A DNA stretch of 64,000 nucleotides, from assembly GCA_937876095.1 (NCBI GenBank), contig CALFIE010000006.1, positions 58,426-122,425 of the forward strand, in the 5' to 3' direction. Made by a program: the position numbers and the translations under genes. Below the pieces are notes generated by a model, which saw only the letters and a program-made list of their open reading frames with translations, did not search any database and had not been told where the DNA came from. Shown here in pieces: positions 44,144 to 52,398 of this stretch; position 1 is the first letter of the stretch, and the number at the start of each line of letters is the position of its first letter. The DNA comes from an uncultured Flavobacteriales bacterium (lineage in GTDB: Bacteria; Bacteroidota; Bacteroidia; Flavobacteriales; Weeksellaceae).

Positions 44144-44181
44144 ACAAAAAAAACATCTTCTGCGACTGCAGAAGATGTTAT
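44144..44181 (-). terminator. Terminator of purA
   Basis: AACATCTTCTGC and GCAGAAGATGTT form a perfect 12-bp stem with a four-nt loop, followed on the minus strand by eight T. Confidence 0.94.
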
Positions 44182-44202
44182 TATTATTTTATCTAAAAAA
44201 TT

Positions 44203-45489
44203 TTAGAAAAGCTCTTTTCTGATGATGTTTTGGCTGCGTTCTGGACCTACCGAAACCAAATACACATTGATTCCTAAGTAATCTTCAATAAATCCGATGT
44301 AATTTTTTGCATTTTCTGGCAATTCATCAAAAGTTCTGGCTTTGGTAATATCATTATCCCAACCATCTAATTCCTCGTAGATTGCTTCGTAATCGTACAA
44401 TTTGGTGGTAGAAGAAGTGAAATAATCTATAATTTTTCCGTCTTCGGTTTTGTAGTGGGTACAGATTTTCAGTTTCCCAAAACCGGTGAGAACATCTAAT
44501 TTGGTAATTACCAGATTATTAATTCCATTAATCATACAAGCGTGTTTCAGCGACACCAAATCCAACCAACCAGTTCTTCTTGGTCTTCCTGTAGTTGCTC
44601 CAAATTCGTGACCAATTTTTCTGATTTCTTCGCCCAACTCATTGTCTAATTCGGTTGGGAAAGGTCCATTCCCAACTCTTGTAGTGTACGCTTTTGATAC
44701 GCCAATTAAATTCTGCAAAGCAGTTGGCGGAACTCCCGCTCCTGTACAAACACCACCAGTAGAAGGCGAAGACGAGGTAACATAAGGATAGGTACCGAAA
44801 TCTATATCCAACATCAGTGCTTGTGCACCTTCGAAAAGGATATTTTTACCTTCGTGTATTGCTTGGTTCAGTTCTAGTTCGGTGTCTACAATTCGGTCTT
44901 TCAGCAATTCACCAATTTCCAGAAATTCATTGTAGATTTCATCAAAACTCAGAGTTGGTTTTTCAAAATATTTCTCGAAAAGCGAATTTTTGGTTCGCAG
45001 ATTTTTCTCAATTTTTTCTTTCAGCACCTCAGGATTTAGTAGATCAATCATCCTAATCCCGACACGCGCAATTTTGTCTTCATAACAAGGTCCGATTCCT
45101 TTTTTGGTGGTACCAATTTCGGTTCCTCCTTTTTCTTCTTCTCGGTACGTATCTAGCAAAATATGATACGGCATTATGACGTGCGCTCTTCTACTGATGA
45201 AAACGTGATCGGTTTTGTAACCCTTATCTTCAATACTTTTAATTTCTCGCAAGAAAGATTTTGGATTCACCACTACTCCATTTGCAATGATGCATTTTCC
45301 TTTGCACTGCAAAACACCAGAAGGTAGCAAATGCAATACAAATTTATCCTCACCAACATACACAGTGTGACCAGCATTGTCACCACCTTGGAAACGTACA
45401 ACGTAATCCGATTTGGCAGATAAAACATCTGTAATTTTTCCTTTGCCTTCATCACCGTACTGAAGACCAACTACCACGTAAGTTGACAT
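44203..45489 (-). CDS. purA: Adenylosuccinate synthetase
   Basis: GTP-dependent ligation of IMP and aspartate on the route to AMP. 428 residues. N-terminal GLQYGDEGKGKITDVLS holds the GDEGKGK phosphate loop and catalytic Asp; also GGDNAGHTVYVG, GIGPCYEDKIAR, and the C-terminal ITKLDVLTGFGKLKICTHY and SVGPERSQNI. Its own promoter and a strong terminator make it monocistronic. Confidence 0.97.
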   Translation of the reverse strand: MSTYVVVGLQYGDEGKGKITDVLSAKSDYVVRFQGGDNAGHTVYVGEDKFVLHLLPSGVLQCKGKCIIANGVVVNPKSFLREIKSIEDKGYKTDHVFISRRAHVIMPYHILLDTYREEEKGGTEIGTTKKGIGPCYEDKIARVGIRMIDLLNPEVLKEKIEKNLRTKNSLFEKYFEKPTLSFDEIYNEFLEIGELLKDRIVDTELELNQAIHEGKNILFEGAQALMLDIDFGTYPYVTSSSPSTGGVCTGAGVPPTALQNLIGVSKAYTTRVGNGPFPTELDNELGEEIRKIGHEFGATTGRPRRTGWLDLVSLKHACMINGINNLVITKLDVLTGFGKLKICTHYKTEDGKIIDYFTSSTTKLYDYEAIYEELDGWDNDITKARTFDELPENAKNYIGFIEDYLGINVYLVSVGPERSQNIIRKELF

Positions 45490-45514
45490 ATTTTTTGCTT
45501 TTTTTAGATTGCTA

Positions 45515-45546
45515 CAAATTTAGTTGTATTAAAAAAGATGCGCAAA
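45515..45546 (-). promoter_or_regulatory. Promoter of purA
   Basis: On the minus strand TTTG, 20 nt spacer, TAAATTTG, ending 25 nt before the purA ATG. Good fit to the consensus. Confidence 0.7.
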
Positions 45547-45585
45547 CAATGTGGAAAAGTAATTCATTTTTTTTCTAAATTTTTT

Positions 45586-45735
45586 GGGCATGTCCCGCTT
45601 GTTTTTCCATCACAAAAACCATTGCTAAACAATCGGGTCGCTACGTTCGCTACAATCTTTTTTAGGGTTGCGGCGGCTTCGCCGCCGCAACCCTAAAAAA
45701 GGATTTCCGCTACCATCGCTCATGCAATTTTTGTA
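45586..45735. repeat. GC-rich intergenic repeat with a 21-bp perfect hairpin
   Basis: In the 492-nt gap between purA and hpt. It contains GGGCATGTCCCGC, TCGCTACGTTCGCTACAATC and a hairpin with arms 45657-45677 and 45681-45701, 21 bp perfect, loop TTC, core GGGTTGCGGCGGC. The hairpin is far richer in G+C than its surroundings. The pattern is that of interspersed REP-like elements in Bacteroidota; it could also stop transcription on either strand. No ORF here. The rest of the gap is plain AT-rich DNA with the hpt -7 element. Confidence 0.7.
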
Positions 45736-45958
45736 CTTCGATTCCATTGAATTCCATCAAAACAAATTTTTTAAAAAATAAACTTAAAAAAATATTAATA
45801 TCATCACTCTCACCAATTAATAAATTTTATTTTTTTAAACTCACAAAAAACTCTGCTAAACCTACCAAATCTGCTAGGGAATTATATATTTAACATTCAA
45901 AGATTTTACAAAAAATTTCGATTTTATTTAACATAAACCAAAAACCCAAAAAAATCCT

Positions 45959-45966
45959 TAAATTTG
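45959..45966 (+). promoter_or_regulatory. -7 element of hpt
   Basis: TAAATTTG, 15 nt upstream of the hpt ATG at 45982. Confidence 0.5.
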
Positions 45967-45981
45967 CTCATTAAAATTACT

Positions 45982-46536
45982 ATGGAATCAGTACAAATCC
46001 ACGACAAACGCTTTGTCCCTTATCTGAAAAACGATGAAATCCAAAGCATCATAAAAGAACTAGCCGAAAAAATTCATGAAGAATACAAAGACGAAACCCC
46101 TGTTTTCATAGGCGTTCTAAATGGTGTCATTATGTTTTTTGCAGATTTTCTGAAATATTATCCGGGCAAATGCGAAATTGCATTTCTGCAAGTTTCCTCG
46201 TATGTTGGTACCCAATCTACAGGAATTGTATACAAAAAAATGGATTTGACCAAAGATGTAGAAGGCAGACATATTATTTTGATGGAAGACATTGTAGATA
46301 CAGGAAATACCTTAGAAAGTCTCTACGCTTATTTCGAAAATACACAACGTCCAAAATCTATAAAAGTGGCAACATTGTTACTAAAACCAGAAGTTTTCAA
46401 AAAAGATTTCAAAATACATTACGTTGCAAAAGAAATTCCTAACAAATTTGTATTAGGATATGGTTTAGATTACGATGAATTAGGCAGGAACCTACCCGAT
46501 TTGTACCAGTTAGAAGATGGTAGAATCAATCATTAA
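45982..46536 (+). CDS. hpt: Hypoxanthine phosphoribosyltransferase
   Basis: Purine salvage: hypoxanthine (or guanine) + PRPP to IMP (or GMP). 184 residues from ATG 45982 (MESVQIHDKRFVPYL); the in-frame TTG at 45964 overlaps the -7 element and is rejected. PRPP-binding loop HIILMEDIVDTGNTLESL and the VLNGVIMFFADFLKY and PNKFVLGYGLDYDELGRNLPDLY blocks match the family. Followed after 40 nt by adk, giving a small nucleotide operon. Confidence 0.94.
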   Translation: MESVQIHDKRFVPYLKNDEIQSIIKELAEKIHEEYKDETPVFIGVLNGVIMFFADFLKYYPGKCEIAFLQVSSYVGTQSTGIVYKKMDLTKDVEGRHIILMEDIVDTGNTLESLYAYFENTQRPKSIKVATLLLKPEVFKKDFKIHYVAKEIPNKFVLGYGLDYDELGRNLPDLYQLEDGRINH

Positions 46537-46576
46537 AAAAAGTGAAATAATAATATCAAAAATTAAATCTAATAAA

Positions 46577-47155
46577 ATGATTAACATCGTATTATTCGGT
46601 CCTCCTGGAAGTGGAAAAGGAACTCAAGCTCAAAATTTAATAGAAACATTCAATCTTAAACAAATTTCTACCGGAGATTTATTCCGTTACAACATCAAAA
46701 ACGCTACAGAACTTGGTACGCTTGCAAAATCTTATATGGACAAAGGCGAATTGGTTCCAGATCAAGTAACCATAGATATGTTGATAGACGAACTAAAAAA
46801 AACAACTGATTCCAATGGTTTCATCTTCGATGGTTTTCCAAGAACTTCACATCAAGCATTAGTTTTAGACCAAATTGTAAAAGATCAACTTGGAGCAGAT
46901 ATTTCTATTTGTTTATCATTAATAGTAGAAGACGAAATTTTAGTTCAAAGATTAGTGAAACGTGGTGAAACCAGCGGCAGAACAGATGATTCCGATGAAA
47001 ATATCATCAGAAACCGAATCAAAGAATATTACGCAAAAACCGCCGAAGTTGCAGAATTGTACAAGCAACAAGGTAAATATGTAGAAGTAAACGGAGTTGG
47101 TGAAATTCCTGAAATTTCTGAAAAACTCTTCGCAGAAGTGCAAAAATTTTTATAA
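46577..47155 (+). CDS. adk: Adenylate kinase
   Basis: Interconverts ATP + AMP and 2 ADP. 192 residues from MINIVLFGPPGSGKGTQAQ (P-loop ~7-15); a longer frame overlapping hpt is rejected because the P-loop normally starts within ten residues. ISTGDLFRYNI, FDGFPRTSHQA and RLVKRGETSGRTDDSDENIIRNR fit. The LID is the short, zinc-free form. The gene ends directly before a palindromic repeat. Confidence 0.96.
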   Translation: MINIVLFGPPGSGKGTQAQNLIETFNLKQISTGDLFRYNIKNATELGTLAKSYMDKGELVPDQVTIDMLIDELKKTTDSNGFIFDGFPRTSHQALVLDQIVKDQLGADISICLSLIVEDEILVQRLVKRGETSGRTDDSDENIIRNRIKEYYAKTAEVAELYKQQGKYVEVNGVGEIPEISEKLFAEVQKFL

Positions 47156-47156
47156 C

Positions 47157-47235
47157 TCGTCACAGCGAACGTAGTGAAACAATCTGTTGGTTTTAAAGAC
47201 AGATTGCTTCGTTATTCTTCCTCGCAATGACAACA
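47157..47235. repeat. Interspersed palindromic repeat between adk and obg
   Basis: Arms GCGAACGTAGTGAAACAATC and GATTGCTTCGTTATTCTTCC with CAATCTGT...ACAGATTG inside, ending CGCAATGAC. This resembles the GTCATTGCGAGGA..GAAGCAATCT family of repeats found in many bacterial genomes. It starts two nt after the adk stop and may act as an mRNA 3' hairpin. Confidence 0.65.
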
Positions 47236-47245
47236 AAAACAACTT

Positions 47246-48229
47246 ATGTCAAATTTCGTAGATTACGTAAAAATCCATTGTAAGAGTGGTCACGGTGGTG
47301 CAGGTTCTGCGCATCTTCGTCGTGAAAAATATATTCCAAAAGGTGGGCCAGATGGTGGAGATGGAGGAAGAGGTGGACACGTAATTATGAAAGGAAATTC
47401 TCACGAATGGACACTACTACCACTTCGATTTACACGCCATATAAAAGCAGAACGTGGTGAAAATGGTGGTAAAAACCAATTGACGGGAGGATTTGGCGAA
47501 GATGTTTACATCAACGTTCCCATCGGTACGATCGCTAAAAATGAAGAAGGAGAAATTCTTGGAGAAATTTTAGAAGACGGACAAGAAATCATCATCATGA
47601 AAGGAGGAATGGGAGGTTTGGGAAATGAACATTTCAAATCTTCTACCAACCAAACACCACGTTATGCACAACCAGGAATGCCCGGTGAAGAAGGTTTTGT
47701 AACTTTTGAATTGAAAATTTTAGCAGATGTTGGTTTAGTTGGATTCCCAAATGCAGGAAAATCTACACTTCTTGCTGCGGTTTCTGCGGCAAAACCAAAA
47801 ATTGCAGATTACGCTTTTACCACTTTAACACCGAATTTAGGAATTGTAGACTACAGAAATTACAAATCTTTTGTAATGGCAGATATTCCGGGAATTATAG
47901 AAGGTGCAGCCGAAGGAAAAGGACTTGGTCACCGATTTTTACGGCATATCGAGCGAAATTCTATCTTGCTTTTTCTAATTCCTGCAGATTCTGAAAGTCA
48001 TTTTCAAGAATTTAAAATTTTGGAAAATGAACTTAAGGAATACAATCCCGAACTTTTAGACAAAGATTTTATCCTTTCCATTTCTAAATCCGATTTGTTG
48101 GATGATGAATTGAAAAAAGAAATTTCTGCAGAATTTCCCGATAACAGAAAACCACTCTTCTTCTCCGGAGTTACAGGTGAAGGTTTAACAGAATTGAAAG
48201 ATGCCATTTGGAAGAAGTTGCACGAGTAA
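47246..48229 (+). CDS. obgE: GTPase Obg/CgtA
   Basis: Essential ribosome-associated GTPase. 327 residues: the Gly-rich Obg fold at 1-158 ([30 protein letters not shown]), then the G domain with G1 [10 protein letters not shown]3 DIPGIIEGA, and G4 SKSD. The variable C-terminal OCT domain is absent, as in many Bacteroidota. It lies 90 nt downstream of adk across the repeat. Confidence 0.96.
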   Translation: MSNFVDYVKIHCKSGHGGAGSAHLRREKYIPKGGPDGGDGGRGGHVIMKGNSHEWTLLPLRFTRHIKAERGENGGKNQLTGGFGEDVYINVPIGTIAKNEEGEILGEILEDGQEIIIMKGGMGGLGNEHFKSSTNQTPRYAQPGMPGEEGFVTFELKILADVGLVGFPNAGKSTLLAAVSAAKPKIADYAFTTLTPNLGIVDYRNYKSFVMADIPGIIEGAAEGKGLGHRFLRHIERNSILLFLIPADSESHFQEFKILENELKEYNPELLDKDFILSISKSDLLDDELKKEISAEFPDNRKPLFFSGVTGEGLTELKDAIWKKLHE

Positions 48230-48239
48230 ATTAATTTTT

Positions 48240-48346
48240 TTGGCAGCGATTTCCGCCCTCCGTTCCCGCTTTTTGTAGTTTTTGCCTTGCATTTTCATTT
48301 CAAAAAACTACAAAAGAGCTCCACTCAGGTCGGGCTGCAAAGTCTG
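48240..48346. repeat. REP-like element with CTCCGTTCCCGC / GAGCTCCACTCAGGTCGGGC boxes
   Basis: Inverted arms TTTTGTAGTTTTT and AAAAAACTACAAAA lie between the conserved boxes CCCTCCGTTCCCGC and GAGCTCCACTCAGGTCGGGC. From general experience this layout is a dispersed intergenic repeat of flavobacteria. It occupies part of the 314-nt gap after obgE. No coding sense. Confidence 0.65.
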
Positions 48347-48361
48347 CAAATATAATAATTG

Positions 48362-48401
48362 TGGAGCGTTATTAGAGCTTAAAGCTCTAACAACGCTCCA
48401 T
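48362..48401 (+). terminator. 19-bp hairpin, likely obgE terminator or repeat
   Basis: TGGAGCGTTATTAGAGCTT pairs with AAGCTCTAACAACGCTCCA with one mismatch and a tight two-base loop. No T run follows directly, so its role as a terminator is uncertain. Confidence 0.55.
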
Positions 48402-48449
48402 AAAATTTATCCCATAAATCGTAAAAATCTTTATCAAAAAAATAAAACC

Positions 48450-48457
48450 TATCTTTG
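48450..48457 (+). promoter_or_regulatory. -7 element of the first DEAD-box helicase gene
   Basis: TATCTTTG, 86 nt upstream of the ATG at 48544; it would give a long leader, as cold-shock helicases often have. Confidence 0.45.
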
Positions 48458-48543
48458 CTCCATATTTCGCGGCATTCTTAAGCCAAAGTATTTTATACTT
48501 TCAAAATTTCTGCAATTATTTTCAGATTTTTTTCGCTTAAAAA

Positions 48544-49857
48544 ATGAAGAAGCAAAATGCTTCGTCCGCATCATTTTTTAATTACAACATATTGTTATTT
48601 ACAGACTTACAACTCATTAAGCCCATTTTAGATGCGCTTACAAAGGAAGGTTATGAAAAACCAACTCCTATTCAGCAACAAGCAATTCCTTCGGTTTTAG
48701 AAGGCAAAGATTTACTCGGGACTGCACAAACAGGAACCGGAAAAACCGCCGCTTTTGCGATCCCAATTTTGCAGAATTTATCGCAAAAAAACTCCAAAAA
48801 CAACCAAATAAAAGCCCTAATTTTAACTCCAACCAGAGAATTGGCCATACAAATTGAGGAAAGTTTCCACGCATACGGAAAATTCCTGAATATGAGAACG
48901 TTGGTTATTTTCGGCGGTGTGAAACAAGGTGCACAAGAACAATCCTTAAGAAAAGGCGTTGATATTTTGGTGGCAACTCCAGGTAGATTGCTCGATTTTA
49001 TTGGGCAAGGAATTATTTCGCTCAAAAATTTAGAAATTTTTGTTCTGGATGAAGCCGATAGAATGCTAGATATGGGATTTGTGCACGATGTGAAACGCAT
49101 CGTGAAATTGCTCCCTGCAAAGAGACAAACCTTGTTTTTCTCCGCAACTTTCCCCAAAGAAATTGCAGAATTGGCAAATTCTATGCTTACCAATCCTGTG
49201 AAAGTTTCGGTAGCTCCCGTTTCTTCTACTGCAGATACCATCAATCAGAAGGTTTATTTTGTAGATAAAGACGACAAGTTGGATTTGCTGGTTCATATTT
49301 TAGAAGACCACATAAAAGATTCGGTTTTAGTGTTTTCTAGAACCAAACACGGCGCCGATAAAATCGCCAGAAAACTACACAAACACCACATTTCGGCAGA
49401 AGCAATTCATGGGAATAAATCACAAAATGCGAGACAAAACGCTTTGAGTAATTTCAAATCGGGGAAAACCAGAGTTTTGGTAGCCACTGATATTGCAGCT
49501 CGTGGAATTGATATTGATGATTTGAAATATGTCCTAAATTTTGAACTTTCAGACGTTTCTGAAACCTACGTTCATAGAATTGGCAGAACCGGAAGAGCAG
49601 GTTCAGAAGGGAATTCGATCTCGTTTGTAGATGGTCTGGATTTGGTGAATCTAAAAAATACCGAAAAACTGATTGGTAAAAAAATTCCGGTAGAAAGAGC
49701 ACATCCTTATCATACTGATAATTTGGTGGAACAGAAAAGAGATTCTAACAACAAACCTTTCACACCACGACCACAAGCAAAGCCAAAACCACAAAAACAG
49801 GAAAATACAGGTCACGCAAAACCAAAAAATAAAAGCAATTTCTTTAGAAAGAAATAA
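48544..49857 (+). CDS. DEAD-box RNA helicase, RhlE-like
   Basis: 437 residues. Q motif PTPIQQQAIP, motif I AQTGTGKTA, motif II VLDEADRMLD, motif III SAT, motif VI HRIGRTGRAG, and a basic Pro/Lys-rich tail (PRPQAKPKPQKQENTG). Unwinds RNA in ribosome assembly or decay. Start is ambiguous: family members begin at LFTDLQLIKPIL, which corresponds to a TTG at 48592; the ATG at 48544 adds 16 residues (MKKQNASSASFFNYNI) encoded partly by a hairpin GAAGCAAAATGCTTC. Confidence 0.92.
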   Translation: MKKQNASSASFFNYNILLFTDLQLIKPILDALTKEGYEKPTPIQQQAIPSVLEGKDLLGTAQTGTGKTAAFAIPILQNLSQKNSKNNQIKALILTPTRELAIQIEESFHAYGKFLNMRTLVIFGGVKQGAQEQSLRKGVDILVATPGRLLDFIGQGIISLKNLEIFVLDEADRMLDMGFVHDVKRIVKLLPAKRQTLFFSATFPKEIAELANSMLTNPVKVSVAPVSSTADTINQKVYFVDKDDKLDLLVHILEDHIKDSVLVFSRTKHGADKIARKLHKHHISAEAIHGNKSQNARQNALSNFKSGKTRVLVATDIAARGIDIDDLKYVLNFELSDVSETYVHRIGRTGRAGSEGNSISFVDGLDLVNLKNTEKLIGKKIPVERAHPYHTDNLVEQKRDSNNKPFTPRPQAKPKPQKQENTGHAKPKNKSNFFRKK

Positions 49858-49909
49858 TTTTTCAGAAATAATATAGGTAAATAGGCTTCAAAAAAAATTG
49901 GAGTCTTTT

Positions 49910-50713
49910 TTATTTTTTCCTGAAAATCCATACATCTTGCTCCAATTTTCCATTGATGTTGGTAGAAGGAATATGATCCAAAATTTCCATTTCAGAGAAT
50001 AATTTTTTCACAAAATCATCTGGATGAAAAGCGGAATAGGTTCTATGACCTTCTAAAACGTTACCTCTAATCAAAATTTTTCCGTTTTCAAAAATATTTT
50101 TTTCCTCATTGGTAAGTATGCTCAGAAAAGCGTTTCCTTGCAAAGTCAATAATAATATTCCATTTGGTTTAAGAATTCTATAGAGTTCGTGGTACCACTC
50201 AAAATGTTTCTCTTCTGAAAGATGTGTGAAAATAGAAATTCCGTAAATCACATCAAAAAATTTATTTTCGTATGGTAACTTGGCTTCTAAAGTGTTGTGA
50301 TTAAAGGCTACGTTTGCAATATGCTTTTTATCCCAATCTATCGTTTTTTGGTTGTAATCTGTACCAAAAAATTCTGCATTTTTCAAAATTTCTGGAAAAT
50401 GTCTTATAACTCTTGCAGGACCACAACCCCAATCTAAAATTTTTGTGTTATCTAAAGTTATAAATTTTTCAAAATTCTCTTTCAACCAAATTGCCGTATT
50501 TTTTCCACCAAAATAGTAATTTTCATATTTCATTTGGAATGATTCATAAATCAAATAATCTGGTGGCAACTTGATGTTAGGATGGTTTTTCTTAAATTTT
50601 GCATTTTCTTTTCTGTTTTTGAATTTCATCACATAAAACCGAACTTTATCTGAAAAGAATAGTAGATTATTATCCCGCAAAAATTTTGAAATAGTACTTT
50701 TATTAATCATCAT
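49910..50713 (-). CDS. Class I SAM-dependent methyltransferase
   Basis: 267 residues. Motif I is ILDWGCGPARVIRHFPE (~97-113), with GTDYNQKTI for the acidic SAM contact and FDVIYGISIFTHL as the post-I region, plus LKPNGILLLTLQG. The substrate is unknown. The start ATG overlaps the tatD stop by 4 nt, so it is translated as a coupled second gene. The Lys-rich N-terminal region (FKNRKENAKFKKNHPN) may bind nucleic acid or membranes; this is speculative. Confidence 0.85.
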   Translation of the reverse strand: MMINKSTISKFLRDNNLLFFSDKVRFYVMKFKNRKENAKFKKNHPNIKLPPDYLIYESFQMKYENYYFGGKNTAIWLKENFEKFITLDNTKILDWGCGPARVIRHFPEILKNAEFFGTDYNQKTIDWDKKHIANVAFNHNTLEAKLPYENKFFDVIYGISIFTHLSEEKHFEWYHELYRILKPNGILLLTLQGNAFLSILTNEEKNIFENGKILIRGNVLEGHRTYSAFHPDDFVKKLFSEMEILDHIPSTNINGKLEQDVWIFRKK

Positions 50714-51483
50714 TTTGTTATTTTTTTAAACAATTTCTGTGCATTTTCGGTAGTAATTCTGTCGATTTCTGCAAAATCTTTATCATAAATATTCACCAAT
50801 TTGCCAACCACCAAATCTAGGTAAGAACTCTCATTTCGTTTACCACGATGCGGAACTGGCGCTAAATACGGCGAATCTGTTTCTAAAACGATATTTTCAA
50901 GCGGAATCTCGTGCAAAAATTGGTCAATTTTTCCGTTTTTGAAAGTGACAACTCCGCCAATTCCGAGGAGGAAACCTAAACTGATAGCGTGCTTTGCTTG
51001 TTCTAAATCTCCAGAAAAACAATGGAAAATTCCACGCAATTTGGGGTGTTTTTTCCGTTCGAGAACTTCAAATGTCTCATCGAAACTTTCTCTGGTGTGA
51101 ATCACAATCGGTAAATCTCGCTCGATTGCCCAATCTATTTGTTGTTCAAATGCTTTTATTTGAATATCTAAAGTAGTTTTGTCCCAATACAAATCAATCC
51201 CAATTTCACCAATTGCTGGGAAAGTTCTTTCGTTTAAATATTTTTCAACCAATTTCAACTCATTTTCCCACGATTCTGGCTTCACATAACAAGGATGCAA
51301 TCCCATCATTGCAAAAATTTGCCTGGGAAATTGCGCTTCTAAATCCAACATTTTTTGGTGATGTTCAGAATCGATTGCAGGCAGATAAAATTCGGTAACG
51401 CCTTTATCAATCGCACGTTGAATCATTTCGGTTCTGTCTTGGTCGAATTCTTCGGAATATAAGTGTGTATGTGTGTCTACCAT
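50710..51483 (-). CDS. tatD: TatD family metal-dependent hydrolase
   Basis: 257 residues. TIM-barrel nuclease family: first metal pair VDTHTHLY (His4, His6), Glu in GEIGIDLYWDKT, His in IHTRES and GIFHCFSGD, final Asp in LETDSPYLAP. The family includes 3'-5' DNA exonucleases and D-amino-acyl-tRNA deacylase candidates. First gene of a two-gene unit with a methyltransferase. Confidence 0.94.
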   Translation of the reverse strand: MVDTHTHLYSEEFDQDRTEMIQRAIDKGVTEFYLPAIDSEHHQKMLDLEAQFPRQIFAMMGLHPCYVKPESWENELKLVEKYLNERTFPAIGEIGIDLYWDKTTLDIQIKAFEQQIDWAIERDLPIVIHTRESFDETFEVLERKKHPKLRGIFHCFSGDLEQAKHAISLGFLLGIGGVVTFKNGKIDQFLHEIPLENIVLETDSPYLAPVPHRGKRNESSYLDLVVGKLVNIYDKDFAEIDRITTENAQKLFKKITK

Positions 51484-51600
51484 TATTAGTTTTTAGTTGT
51501 TGGTTTTTGGTTTTTGGTTTTTAGTTTTTAGTTGATAATTAATTTTTTAATTTCTTAGTTTTTTAATTTCTTAATTTTTTAATCGCTTAATTTTTTAATT
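51484..51600. repeat. Heptad and octad simple-sequence repeat
   Basis: Upstream of tatD, about 115 bp. First part: seven-base units (TTTTTAG, TTGTTGG, TTTTTGG twice, TTTTTAG twice). Second part: eight-base units (TTTTTTAA, TTTCTTAG, TTTTTTAA, TTTCTTAA, TTTTTTAA, TCGCTTAA, TTTTTTAA). The units drift slowly. It runs right up to the stop of the GNAT gene. Confidence 0.75.
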
Positions 51601-52116
51601 AATTATAAGTTTCATCATCAAATCGGTTTGAACATCGTTTCCTAAAACAAAATCATGTTTCCCGAAAATTTCAAAGCCATTTTTTTCGTAAAATTTGATG
51701 GCTCTTTCGTTTTTTTTCCAAACTCCTAACCAAATGTATTCTAAATTTAGTTCTTTACCAATTTCTATAGATTTTTCAAATAGAAATTGTCCTATCTTCT
51801 TTCCTAAAAATTCTTTTAAGACATAAATTCTTTCGATTTCGAAATGGTTATCATTCATTTTTTCGGTTTGGGCATTTTTAAAATTGAGTTTTAAATACCC
51901 CAAAATTTCCCCTTCATTTTCTGCAAAATAAAATTCGGAATTGGGATTTTCAAGTTCAGATTTTAAACTTTCTAAACTCAAATTTTCTTCAATATATTGT
52001 TGCATATCTTCTTCGGTATTCACTTCTTCAAAGGTTTCTCTGAAGGTTTGAATGCTTATTTTCTGAAGATTTTCTACATCTGAAATATTAAGTTTTTTGA
52101 AAATGATATTTTGCAT
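51595..52116 (-). CDS. GNAT family N-acetyltransferase
   Basis: 173 residues. The acetyl-CoA motif is KEFLGKKIGQFLFEKSIE (Q/R-x-x-G-x-G/A region), and YIWLGVWKKNERAIKFYEKNGF is the conserved C-terminal strand-helix. N-terminal IFKKLNISDVENLQKISIQTF is typical. The substrate is unknown; amino-acid, aminoglycoside or polyamine acetylation are possible. Confidence 0.88.
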   Translation of the reverse strand: MQNIIFKKLNISDVENLQKISIQTFRETFEEVNTEEDMQQYIEENLSLESLKSELENPNSEFYFAENEGEILGYLKLNFKNAQTEKMNDNHFEIERIYVLKEFLGKKIGQFLFEKSIEIGKELNLEYIWLGVWKKNERAIKFYEKNGFEIFGKHDFVLGNDVQTDLMMKLIIN

Positions 52117-52257
52117 TGATTTTATTTTTAACGCAAAGAGCGCAAAGATTTTATTTAATAAAAATCAAAATATTTTAAGTTTCGCTAAGATTCATCTATA
52201 GATAAATTATAAAGTGCTCAAAGTTATATTAATTACAATTTAATTATTGATTTATTT

Positions 52258-52345
52258 GGAATAAATTCCATTGCTATAATATCAATTTTTCATTGATTCA
52301 TTGGGGAAAATTCCAATGCTATAAAATCGGTTGTTCCTACGGAAC
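52258..52345. repeat. Intergenic element with an internal 26-bp direct repeat
   Basis: Copies at 52258-52283 and 52303-52328 share ATTCCA and TGCTATAA and differ at about six positions. They are followed by CGGTTGTTCCTACGGAACTC, itself a small palindrome (GTTCC / GGAAC). No ORF; the function is unknown. Confidence 0.5.
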
Positions 52346-52398
52346 TCAAAAAATTCAAAACAATATTAAGTACATTATACTTTTTACATTGTACATTT

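Noticed and set aside
45964..45981. TTG start for hpt
   Set aside because: Overlaps the -7 element; ATG at 45982 gives the normal N-terminus.
48672..49244. 190-codon minus-strand frame opposite the first DEAD-box gene
   Set aside because: Mirror of a strongly recognisable helicase; no domain or promoter of its own.
51484..51600. Possible CRISPR-like array
   Set aside because: Units are 7-8 bp, contiguous, without spacers; no cas genes.
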